Under the pieces are notes generated by a model that saw only the letters and a list, made by a program, of their open reading frames with translations, was not told where the DNA came from and ran no database searches. Position numbers and translations under genes: made by a program. A DNA stretch of 60,827 bases from JBCDAP01 sp038747915. GTDB taxonomy: Bacteria > Planctomycetota > Phycisphaerae > Phycisphaerales > UBA1924. Of this stretch, positions 8,583 through 16,194 are shown one piece after another; the stretch's first letter is position 1; each line of letters opens with the position of its first letter. The DNA is taken from positions 1-60,827 of the forward strand of contig JBCDJJ010000012.1 of assembly GCA_038747915.1 (NCBI GenBank), in the 5' to 3' direction.

Positions 8583-10334
8583 ATGAAGAAGTGTTTTACC
8601 GCGTTGGCCCTGCTCCCAGCGATCTCAAGCTCGGTGCTCGGCGGCACCATCGTCCTCGACACCTTCACCGAGCCGCTGCCCGCCACGCAGCTCGGCTTCA
8701 CCCGCTTCATCCCGCCCCCGCCGACATTCGTCGTCATCGCCGATACCCAGCTCTACGCCGGCACCGAGGCGCAGCTCCCCGGCTTCCAAGGCAGAGATGA
8801 GCACGTCGACCTCGACCTCACCACCGTGCCCGGCGGCGACCGCACCGTCTCCATCACGCTGCCCGGCACCGAGGACAACTTCGACGACCTCATCATCGAC
8901 AACGGCCTCCTCACCGTCACCGGCCGCAACGAGAACTCCGCCGAGGTCTTCATCCGCTACGGCGATCTCCCCCTCGTTGACGTCATGCAGCCGCTCAACC
9001 TCGATGTCACCGATGCCGGCACCAACAGCCGCATCGAGTTCGACGTCTCCGGCTTCTCCTCGACCGCGGGCGCCGACCCGCCGCTGCTCGTCGTCACCGT
9101 GCTCGGGCCCGACGCCAACGAGCCCGGCTCCGTCGCCTCGGTCTCCGCAGGACGCGAGCTCGGTGGTGATGGCCTCATCGCCATTCCCTTCGCCGAGTTC
9201 GCCGACCCGACCGGCTCCGGTGCAGCGGTCGACTTCACCAACGTGTTCAGCGTCTGGCTCCGCATCATCGGCGGCGACACCGGCGAGCTGAGCTACTCGT
9301 TCGGCCCCATCTCCTTCACCACCGACACCGCGGCTTCGGGCACACCGGCGGCCCTGCCCTTCAGCCCCGGCATGCGCGTGCTCTGGTTCGGCAACAGCCA
9401 CTCGGGCTACAACGACATCCCCAACCCCCTCACCGTCGACCGCGGTGTGCCGGAGATGTTCGAGTTCCTCTCCATCGAGGCCGGATTCGATCGGCCCGAC
9501 ATCACCACCGGGCTCGTCGGCGGCGCTTTCCTCAACGATCACTGGAACGGCCGTCGCGCCGAAGCCTTCGATGCGCTCGCCCTCGACGAGCGCTGGACCC
9601 ACTTCGTCATGCAGGGCAACTCCACCGAGCCGACGATCCCAATCGGAAACCCCAACCTGTTCCTCCAGCGCGCGCAGCAGCTCTACGCCTTCACCGCTGC
9701 GACCTCCCCGGATGTCACCGGCGTGTACTTCCAAACGCACGCCCGCAACGCCAACCACCCCAACTACTTCTCCGCCTTCGAGAACCCCGCGGAGTACCAC
9801 GAGCAGGTCCGCGTCAACTACCGCATCGCCAGCTCGCTCGTGAACCAGACCTACGGCGCCGGCGCGACCGTCCTCGCGCCCGTGGGCGATGCCTTCGCAG
9901 CGGTCAACTGGGACGACGACATGTACGTCGTGCCGCCCATCGCCAACGACTTCAACCACATGTCGCCGCTCGGCGGTCTGACCACCGCGCTCATCTTCTA
10001 TGCGACCATCCACGACGATCAGGACCTGTCGCTGCTCGATAGCGTCGACTTCGACGCCGCGGAGCCGAGCGAGCTGGTCGAACGCCTCACCGATCCCGCG
10101 CTCGGCCTCACCGAGGCCGATTTCCTGGAGGCCAAGCAGCGCGCACTCGCGGCGCTCAACCGGTGTCTCGGCGACTACAACGGGGACTTCATCGCCGATG
10201 CCTTCGACGGCACCTCCTTCTTCACGGAACTCGCCGACGGTCTGCCGACGCTCGACCTCGTCGCCCCCTTCGGCGTGACCGATCAGGCCGACATCGCCGA
10301 GTTGATCACCCGCCTCAACACCCCCTGCCCGTGA
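8583..10334 (+). CDS. Secreted SGNH/GDSL-like hydrolase with beta-sandwich N-terminus and dockerin-like tail
   Basis: The 583-residue protein has a signal peptide cleaved near SSVLG-GT (residue 20). Residues 21-250 form a beta-sandwich-like region with many Asp/Thr turns. The catalytic domain follows: GNSHSGYN (270-277) fits SGNH block I with the nucleophile Ser, and DFNHMSP (Asp456, His459) fits block V. This arrangement is like the DUF4886-type SGNH esterases. The C-terminus CLGDYNGDFIADAFDG followed by a second short helix and NTPCP is a dockerin-like tail bracketed by two cysteines. A carbohydrate esterase role is likely, given the GH1 gene that follows. A LacI-type operator lies upstream. 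Confidence 0.7.
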   Translation: MKKCFTALALLPAISSSVLGGTIVLDTFTEPLPATQLGFTRFIPPPPTFVVIADTQLYAGTEAQLPGFQGRDEHVDLDLTTVPGGDRTVSITLPGTEDNFDDLIIDNGLLTVTGRNENSAEVFIRYGDLPLVDVMQPLNLDVTDAGTNSRIEFDVSGFSSTAGADPPLLVVTVLGPDANEPGSVASVSAGRELGGDGLIAIPFAEFADPTGSGAAVDFTNVFSVWLRIIGGDTGELSYSFGPISFTTDTAASGTPAALPFSPGMRVLWFGNSHSGYNDIPNPLTVDRGVPEMFEFLSIEAGFDRPDITTGLVGGAFLNDHWNGRRAEAFDALALDERWTHFVMQGNSTEPTIPIGNPNLFLQRAQQLYAFTAATSPDVTGVYFQTHARNANHPNYFSAFENPAEYHEQVRVNYRIASSLVNQTYGAGATVLAPVGDAFAAVNWDDDMYVVPPIANDFNHMSPLGGLTTALIFYATIHDDQDLSLLDSVDFDAAEPSELVERLTDPALGLTEADFLEAKQRALAALNRCLGDYNGDFIADAFDGTSFFTELADGLPTLDLVAPFGVTDQADIAELITRLNTPCP

Positions 10335-10429
10335 GCTAAGCCCTCGGCACCGTCCCATCGCGCGATGATGACCATCCAAGGCGTTGCCGCGTCACTGGCC
10401 TCCGCCGCACCCGATCATCGAGGGCGACC

Positions 10430-11827
10430 ATGAGCTTTCCAGAAGGCTTCACCTGGGGTGTTGCTGCAGCCGCGTATCAGATCGAGGGTGCGCACGATGC
10501 CGACGGCAAGGGACCCTCGGTCTGGGATGCGCTGTGCCGCCGGCCCGGCGCGGTCTTTCAGGGTGAGTCCGGCGACCTCGCGTGCGACCACTACCACCGC
10601 TTCCCGGAAGACGTGGCGCTCATGCGACAGCTCGGCGTCCACGCCTACCGGATGAGCATCTCCTGGCCGCGGCTCCTGCCCGATGGCACCGGCGCCCCGA
10701 ACCCCGCGGGCATCGACTTCTACGACCGTCTCATCGATGCCCTGCTCGAGGCCGGGATTCACCCGTGGGTCACGCTCTTTCACTGGGACGAGCCGGTGGC
10801 CACCTTCCGCCGCGGCGGGTGGCTCAACCGCGACATGGTCGAGTGGTTCGGCGAGTACGCCGCCCTCGTCGCACGCCACTTCTCCGACCGCGTGACCCAT
10901 TGGATGACGCTCAACGAGCCGCAGTGCTTCCTCGGCTTCGGCCACGCCGATGGCGGCCACGCCCCCGGCGTCGCGCACGACCGCGACGAGGTGCTGCTCG
11001 CCACGCACCACGCGCTCATGGCGCACGGCCGGGCGGTGCAGGCCCTCCGCGCTGGGGCCAAGTCGCCGCCGACCATCGGGTGGGCGCCGGTGGGCATCAC
11101 CTTCATCCCAGCGAGCGAGAGCCCCGACGACATCGAGGCCGCACGCCGGCTTACCTTCTCGTGCCCGCCGCCCAGTGCCGATGTGACCTCCCAGTACTAC
11201 TTCAACAACGCCTGGTACTCCGACCCGGTCTGCCTCGGCGAGTACCCGCACGAAGGCGTCGCCCACTTCGGCCGCGACATGCCCGCCATTCAGGGCGGCG
11301 ACATGGAGCTCATCAATCAACCGCTCGACTTCTACGGGTGCAACATCTACTTCGGCTCGGCCCCGGTCACCGCGGGCGAGCCGCCGGCGCCGGCCCCGAT
11401 CCGCGCGGTGGGCCACCCGCGGACGATGATGGGCTGGCCGGTCACGCCCGATGCCCTGTACTGGGGGCCGCGTTTCTTTGCCGAGCGGTACGGTCTGCCC
11501 ATCTACATCACCGAGAACGGGTGCGCGGGGATGGACTGGGTGCATGCCGATGGCTGCGTGCACGACACCCACCGCATTGATCTCTTGACCCGGTACCTCT
11601 GCGCCCTCCGCCGCGCCGCCCGCGAGGGCATCGACGTGCGCGGCTACTTCCAGTGGTCGATCATGGACAACTTCGAGTGGTCCGAGGGGTACGCGAAGCG
11701 CTTCGGGCTGATCTACATCGACTACGAGACGCAGGAGCGCATCCCGAAGGACTCGTACGAGTTCTACCGCGAAGTCATCGAGACGCACGGCGCGAGCTTG
11801 CCGGGCAGCCTCGCACCGATCCGGTGA
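10430..11827 (+). CDS. Beta-glucosidase, glycoside hydrolase family 1
   Basis: The 465-residue protein has the full length and layout of a GH1 TIM-barrel beta-glucosidase. It starts with FPEGFTWGVAAAAYQIEG and has no signal peptide, so it acts in the cytoplasm. The acid/base Glu is in TLNEPQ (Glu163) and the nucleophile Glu in YITENGC (Glu362). FQWSIMDNFEWSEGY near the C-terminus is the conserved aglycone-side motif. It would hydrolyse imported beta-glucosides such as cello-oligosaccharides. It sits 95 bases after the SGNH-like gene on the same strand and may be co-transcribed with it. A GH94 phosphorylase 4 kb away would act on the same class of sugar. Confidence 0.95.
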   Translation: MSFPEGFTWGVAAAAYQIEGAHDADGKGPSVWDALCRRPGAVFQGESGDLACDHYHRFPEDVALMRQLGVHAYRMSISWPRLLPDGTGAPNPAGIDFYDRLIDALLEAGIHPWVTLFHWDEPVATFRRGGWLNRDMVEWFGEYAALVARHFSDRVTHWMTLNEPQCFLGFGHADGGHAPGVAHDRDEVLLATHHALMAHGRAVQALRAGAKSPPTIGWAPVGITFIPASESPDDIEAARRLTFSCPPPSADVTSQYYFNNAWYSDPVCLGEYPHEGVAHFGRDMPAIQGGDMELINQPLDFYGCNIYFGSAPVTAGEPPAPAPIRAVGHPRTMMGWPVTPDALYWGPRFFAERYGLPIYITENGCAGMDWVHADGCVHDTHRIDLLTRYLCALRRAAREGIDVRGYFQWSIMDNFEWSEGYAKRFGLIYIDYETQERIPKDSYEFYREVIETHGASLPGSLAPIR

Positions 11828-11864
11828 CCTCGTACCAACGCGAACTCGTTCCAAGTCAAGCCGT

Positions 11865-11947
11865 CTGGGGTGCCACTGGTGGCTTGACCACCAGTGCGAG
11901 TGCCAAGCCCTTGGACACTGGCGGACAAGCCGCCAGTGGCACCCAGG
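11865..11947. repeat. Composite REP-like element (two hairpins in inverted orientation)
   Basis: The first hairpin is CACTGGTGG-CTTGA-CCACCAGTG (11874-11896) and the second is CACTGGCGG-ACAAG-CCGCCAGTG (11916-11938). Their outer flanks GGGTGCCACTGG and CCAGTGGCACCC are themselves inverted repeats, so the whole block can form one large cruciform. It lies between the convergent ends of the GH1 and pseudopilin genes and could stop transcription from both sides. Confidence 0.8.
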
Positions 11948-12046
11948 CCCAGGAGTCGGCTGATCGCGCCACTGATTGGCGAGACGAGTTGACTTGGACT
12001 GCGCTAGCTGAGGAAGACGCAGTCAGCAGTTCGATCACCGGCGCGT

Positions 12047-13222
12047 TTACGGGATGCTGTCACCAACCTCGTAGCCGTACTCGCGACTGTCGAGCGTCGG
12101 CTCACGAAGGATGGAGTTTCCACCCAGCATCGGAACACCACCGCTGGTCGTCGCAACCTCGTCGTTGTTCCGCCAGATGCTGCCCCGTGGGTACCAGAGC
12201 TTCGGGTCGCGGCTCTCGAACTTCTCGAGCGATCGGACGCTGCCATCCCAGAAGATGGCATTCATCCGGTCGTTGTGTCGGTAGGTTGCCTCCTCGCGGA
12301 CCGGCTGCGGAGCCCGGACATCGCTCCAGGAGTGAGAGCGGGCCGACGTGCCGGGCATGTCGGTGAACGCACTACCGCGGTACTCGACAGCGGCCCCGAC
12401 GCGGAAGCCGGTGTTCATGGTCAAGCCACCCTCGTCGTCCATGAACCGCAGCCCGTTAGCCGCCATGACTTTGAACGACATCCCACCGATCTGCGTGATG
12501 CGCGGCGCGTAGTTGGCGGGCAGGTCGGCGGGGCCGACGGCCTGCTCGCGCACGTTGCCGGTCGCCGCGATGACTTCCTCTGCGCTGTTCACACCCGGTG
12601 CGTTCAGGTCGCCACCCACCCGGTTTGCCCCAAAGAACTGCCACGTATTGGCCATGAAGTAGCTTGGAGCCTGGATGAATCCTTCCGAGCCGTTGCTGGT
12701 CAGCCCACGCTCGATGGCGAGCTCTCGCAGGGCCCTTCCGCCTTCGTTGTTGTCGAAGGTGATTGCCTCAACGCCGGCTTGTGCGGGATCTCCGAATTCA
12801 TACAGCAGGTACAGGAACCGGGCCTCGCGATCCTCCGGGAGGAACCCGATGCCGATCGCTGGGCTGATCCAATCGGAGAACTGCACGGGCTTGTCTTCGC
12901 CCGTGACGAAGACGCTGTCTTCGAGGTCCACGATCGATGTCACGCCGCCGAACCCGATCGACCCGCCATCGTCGGCTGGGAACGCGAGTTCGTTGCCGCT
13001 TGTGTTCACACCGGTGAAGAAGTCGCGTGAGTCCACGGTGTACGCCGCTTGGCCGATGCCGGTTTGTCGCAGGTTCTGCTGATCAACCGCGGATCGAGCA
13101 GCTCCGCGTGCCTGCGCCAGCGCCGGAAGAAGCAGCCCGATCAACAACGCGATCACCGCCACAACCACCAGCAGTTCGATCAGCGTGAAGGCGCGAGACG
13201 CCCGGCGTGTGTTGCGGTGCAT
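12047..13222 (-). CDS. Prepilin-like (pseudopilin) protein of the planctomycete H-X9-DG type
   Basis: With the ATG at 13222 the protein has 391 residues. It starts with a basic leader followed by RAFTLIELLVVVAVIALL, the type IV prepilin cleavage and methylation site (G replaced by A before FTLIE) with its membrane helix. The body is a large globular domain. The C-terminal region has HNDRMNAIFWDG, an exact H-X9-DG motif, as in the planctomycete family of prepilin-type processing-associated proteins, followed by about 30 more residues. It is expected to be processed by a prepilin peptidase and to act in a type II secretion-like pseudopilus or as a membrane-anchored surface protein. The earlier in-frame ATGs at 13327 and 13264 would add an unusual leader. 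A LacI-type operator lies between this gene and the divergent hydrolase gene. Confidence 0.85.
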   Translation of the reverse strand: MHRNTRRASRAFTLIELLVVVAVIALLIGLLLPALAQARGAARSAVDQQNLRQTGIGQAAYTVDSRDFFTGVNTSGNELAFPADDGGSIGFGGVTSIVDLEDSVFVTGEDKPVQFSDWISPAIGIGFLPEDREARFLYLLYEFGDPAQAGVEAITFDNNEGGRALRELAIERGLTSNGSEGFIQAPSYFMANTWQFFGANRVGGDLNAPGVNSAEEVIAATGNVREQAVGPADLPANYAPRITQIGGMSFKVMAANGLRFMDDEGGLTMNTGFRVGAAVEYRGSAFTDMPGTSARSHSWSDVRAPQPVREEATYRHNDRMNAIFWDGSVRSLEKFESRDPKLWYPRGSIWRNNDEVATTSGGVPMLGGNSILREPTLDSREYGYEVGDSIP

Positions 13223-13313
13223 GGGGACCCCCACGTTGGAGTTTGGGATGAGCGGGCAGGACATCATTCCCGCCATTCTCCGGTGAAGCGATGTAACGGC
13301 GTCGTGCCGCAGA

Positions 13314-13348
13314 TATGATCTGATCAAGCCTACGTGTAATCGCTTTCA
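13314..13348 (+). promoter_or_regulatory. Promoter -10 (TATGAT) with LacI-type operator TGTAATCGCTTTCA
   Basis: TATGAT at 13314-13319 is a good -10 hexamer; no clear -35 is seen. TGTAATCGCTTTCA at 13335-13348 matches the LacI-family consensus at all fixed positions. The operator begins 15 bases after the -10, close to the expected start of transcription, a repressing position for the gene at 13368. Confidence 0.5.
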
Positions 13349-13367
13349 GAGACAACCGGAACACATC

Positions 13368-14900
13368 ATGGTAAATCGTTTTTTCAGTACTCTTGTGCTC
13401 AGTGCGACCGGTGCGCTCCCCGCGACCGTCCTCGGGCAGAGCATCCCGCTCCATCACCCCGGCGCCGAGGATCGCCGCTTCACCACCGCGATCGAGGCCT
13501 CGCGCCTCATCGTCACCACTCTTCAAGAGGAGACCGGCCTGCCCGGTCTCTCCGTCGCCGTCAACCTCGACGGTGCCGTCGTCTGGGAAGAAGGCTTCGG
13601 CCACGCCAACCTCGAGCTCCGCGCCCCAGCCACCGCCCGCACCCGCTACCGCCTCGCCAGCATCTCCAAGGCTGTCACCGGTGTCGCCGTCGCGGCGCTC
13701 GTCGAAGACGGCGTGCTCGACCTGGATCAGCCCATCGAGACCATCCTCGACGACTGCCCGGCGCACTGGCACGGCATCACCGTTCGGCACCTCATGGGCC
13801 ACACCGCGGGCATCCGGAGCTACACACCGGACGAGCGCGATGACCTCAATCCAACCCAGCGCGACACCGTCGAGGAGGCGCTCGACATGATCCGCCACGA
13901 CCCGCTCGAGCACGAGCCCGGCGAGCGCTACACCTACACCACGCTGGGGTACATCATCGTCCGCGCGGTGATCGAGACCCTGACCGAGCAGGAGTTCATG
14001 CGGGTCGTCTTCGAGCGCGTCCTCGAACCCGCCGGCATGCTCGAGACCGGCGCCGACCGCAACGCCCAGATCGTGCCCAACCGGTCGACGTACTACCACT
14101 TCGTCGATGGCGAGCATCAGATCGCCGATGCCCGCGTGATCAATGCCCCGCACATCAACATCAGCTACAAGCCCGCTGGCGGCGGCATGGTCGGCACGCC
14201 GAGCGATCTCACGCGCCTCGGCCACGCGCTGGCGGATTGCACCATCATCTCACGTGATGCGCGCGATACCCTTTGGACCCCGACCGTCTCTAACTCCGGC
14301 GAGGAGTACGACTACGGACTCGGATGGGGGCTCGCGACCGATACCGATGGTGTCTTCTACGGCGTCCAGATCGGCGGGCAGATCGGCGCCGGCAGCGCGG
14401 TCATCGTCTACCCCGATCATGATGTCTCCGTCTCGCTTATGGCGAACCGGGCAGCGGGCCCGGTGGCCCGCTCCGAAACCGTCCCGATCGCGCGTCTGTT
14501 CCGTCGAGCACGAGATGGTGAGACGCTCCGCTACCCCAGCGCGATGCCGGTCGGGTTCTATGACATCACGATCACCGATCAGCACGAGCGGACCTACGCC
14601 GGCCGTCTCACGCTCGCTGCGCGACGCGGCCTCCCCAGCGGCGAGTTGCTCGTACAAGCAGCCGACAATCCCGCAGAGTTCCGCCGTTTTCGGGTCGCCA
14701 CCGCCATCGAGGAGCCGAACGACCCCACGACGCTCCGGATCTACACCGTGCATCAGGATTGGGGGCTCTTTCCCTTCGTGCTCACCTTCGCGCCCGACGG
14801 GCGCGTCACCGGCGAACTCGATCGGCAGGTCGAGCACTGGGCCATCACCGGTCGCCGCGCCGAGCTCGTTCCCGAGCTCGGTGAGCCAAACCCCGACTGA
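13368..14900 (+). CDS. Secreted serine hydrolase, class C beta-lactamase / esterase EstB-like family
   Basis: The 510-residue protein has a signal peptide ending near VLGQ (residue 24). The beta-lactamase-type domain carries the SxxK motif SISK (Ser98, Lys101) in YRLASISKAVTG, the conserved HTAG (145-148) and a YTT triad (Tyr190), in which the usual Asn of YxN is Thr. A C-terminal domain of about 120 residues (after TVPIARLFRR) is beta-rich and resembles the lipocalin-like tails of such esterases. These enzymes act as esterases or peptidases more often than as beta-lactamases. It is divergent from the pseudopilin gene and convergent with the LacI-type regulator gene, ending 13 bases from its stop. 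Confidence 0.85.
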   Translation: MVNRFFSTLVLSATGALPATVLGQSIPLHHPGAEDRRFTTAIEASRLIVTTLQEETGLPGLSVAVNLDGAVVWEEGFGHANLELRAPATARTRYRLASISKAVTGVAVAALVEDGVLDLDQPIETILDDCPAHWHGITVRHLMGHTAGIRSYTPDERDDLNPTQRDTVEEALDMIRHDPLEHEPGERYTYTTLGYIIVRAVIETLTEQEFMRVVFERVLEPAGMLETGADRNAQIVPNRSTYYHFVDGEHQIADARVINAPHINISYKPAGGGMVGTPSDLTRLGHALADCTIISRDARDTLWTPTVSNSGEEYDYGLGWGLATDTDGVFYGVQIGGQIGAGSAVIVYPDHDVSVSLMANRAAGPVARSETVPIARLFRRARDGETLRYPSAMPVGFYDITITDQHERTYAGRLTLAARRGLPSGELLVQAADNPAEFRRFRVATAIEEPNDPTTLRIYTVHQDWGLFPFVLTFAPDGRVTGELDRQVEHWAITGRRAELVPELGEPNPD

Positions 14901-14913
14901 CCGGCATCGATCG

Positions 14914-15924
14914 TCAGCTCGTCTCTCGTGCGATCAGATCGGTCGGGAATTCGACGCGGCGCGGAGCCGCCTCCGTATCGTCGAGGCGCTCGATCAGCAT
15001 GCGCACCGCCTGATCACCAATGGTCTTGAGCGGGATGCCCACCGAACTCAGCTTCGGCCGGATGAGGGTGGCCAGCCGGATGTTGTCGAACCCGATCACC
15101 CGGAGCTCCTCGGGGATCATGATCCCGAGCTCTCCCGCAGCAGCAATGATGCCGAGCGCGATCTCGTCGTTCCCAGCGAGCACCGCTCGCCCACGGAGCG
15201 ACTCGCCCTGCTCCTTGGCCCATCGTTCCCCGTAGCTCGCGGTGTACCGGCCGAAGACGATCTGGTCGGGCGCCGGCTCGGCGCCGCGGCGCCGCAGTGC
15301 TGCCCGAAACGCCTCGGACCGCTCCATCGAGTCGACATTCTCTTGATCGCCGCCGACGTACACGCACCGCTCGGGGGGCGTCGCGGCCAGCAGGTGATCG
15401 GCCGCCTGCCCGGCACCGACGGAGTTATCGATCAGCACGCTGTCGAACCCGTGGTCGGTCAGATCCCGGTCGATCGCCACGATCGGCATGTTGAGGTCGC
15501 CAAGCAGGACCAGCTGGTCCTGGCTCGTCGTGGGCACCATCACGATGAGACCGTCGAGCAACCCAAATCCTGCAGCGGCGGGGCGATCCGACACGTCGAA
15601 GGGCATCCGCGAACTCGCGAGCAGGTGGTACCCGAGCTCGTCGGCGGCCTCATCGGCGCCGCGGAGCAGCTCCGAGTAGAACTCGCCGTGGATGTCGGGC
15701 AGGACCAGGGCGATCACCTTGCTCTGGCGGGTCATCAGCCCCTTGGCGAACATGTTGGGGCGGTAGCGCAGCTCGCTGATCGCTTCGTGCACCCGCTCCG
15801 CGGTGTTCGCGGTCACCTTCGACGGTGAGTTGAGCACGCGGCTGACCGTGGCCGTCGAGACACCTGCTCGGCGGGCGACCTGCTCGATCGACACCTGTTT
15901 GTTGCGTTCGGGTCGCCCCCGCAT
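14914..15924 (-). CDS. LacI-family transcriptional regulator
   Basis: The 336-residue protein has the N-terminal helix-turn-helix VSIEQVARRAGVSTATVSRV (from about residue 11), the hinge region YRPNMFAKGL and a periplasmic-binding-protein-like effector domain to the end. It is a typical LacI-family repressor, probably sensing a sugar. It is divergent from the GH94/ABC operon, whose promoter region holds a near-perfect LacI-type operator. Similar sites upstream of several other genes in the window make it the candidate regulator of that set. The operator lies 211 bases from its own start, so autoregulation is possible but not shown. Confidence 0.93.
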   Translation of the reverse strand: MRGRPERNKQVSIEQVARRAGVSTATVSRVLNSPSKVTANTAERVHEAISELRYRPNMFAKGLMTRQSKVIALVLPDIHGEFYSELLRGADEAADELGYHLLASSRMPFDVSDRPAAAGFGLLDGLIVMVPTTSQDQLVLLGDLNMPIVAIDRDLTDHGFDSVLIDNSVGAGQAADHLLAATPPERCVYVGGDQENVDSMERSEAFRAALRRRGAEPAPDQIVFGRYTASYGERWAKEQGESLRGRAVLAGNDEIALGIIAAAGELGIMIPEELRVIGFDNIRLATLIRPKLSSVGIPLKTIGDQAVRMLIERLDDTEAAPRRVEFPTDLIARETS

Positions 15925-16100
15925 GCGTTCGCCTGGCGTGTGTCAGTGGGACAGGAGAGTCTACGGAATCGGTTCTACGAGCGCTCATGAAGGCAGAACG
16001 CCCACCTGCGAAGGGCCGGAAACGTCCGCCCGGATGAACGCACCCAGCGCCGATAAACCGTTTCATCATACGGTTCCGGTTCGTCTCTGGATCGCGCGGA

Positions 16101-16128
16101 TTGAAACCGACACCACGCGCATTACACT
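16101..16128 (+). promoter_or_regulatory. Sigma-70-like promoter of the GH94/ABC operon
   Basis: TTGAAA (16101-16106) and TACACT (16123-16128) are separated by 16 bases. The -10 agrees with TATAAT at four of six bases. The operator at 16135 starts six bases after the -10, over the expected transcription start, as for a repressor-controlled promoter. Confidence 0.5.
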
Positions 16129-16134
16129 CCGAAC

Positions 16135-16148
16135 TGTAAGCGCTTGCA
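16135..16148. promoter_or_regulatory. LacI-type operator (TGTAAGCGCTTGCA)
   Basis: This is the best operator in the window: only one base breaks the perfect palindrome TGTAAGCGCTTACA. It overlaps the expected transcription start of the GH94 operon and lies in the divergent region next to the LacI-type regulator gene. Confidence 0.75.
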
Positions 16149-16194
16149 CATCGGGATGTCCCGCGCCGCGGTCGAACCTATCAGAAAGCCAAAC

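Noticed and set aside
8625..10379. Long minus-strand open frame (584 codons) opposite the SGNH-like gene
   Set aside because: It is the mirror of a GC-rich gene: its composition is dominated by Gly/Glu/Val repeats, it has no domain, and the plus-strand gene has a signal peptide and catalytic motifs.
10415..11854. Long minus-strand open frame opposite the GH1 gene
   Set aside because: The GH1 gene on the plus strand is certain, with both catalytic Glu; the antisense frame shows only the His/Arg/Val-rich composition of a shadow.
16051..16066. A further LacI-type operator at ATAAACCGTTTCAT
   Set aside because: Only the inner core fits the consensus; the outer TG and CA are missing, so it was not counted with the five better sites.
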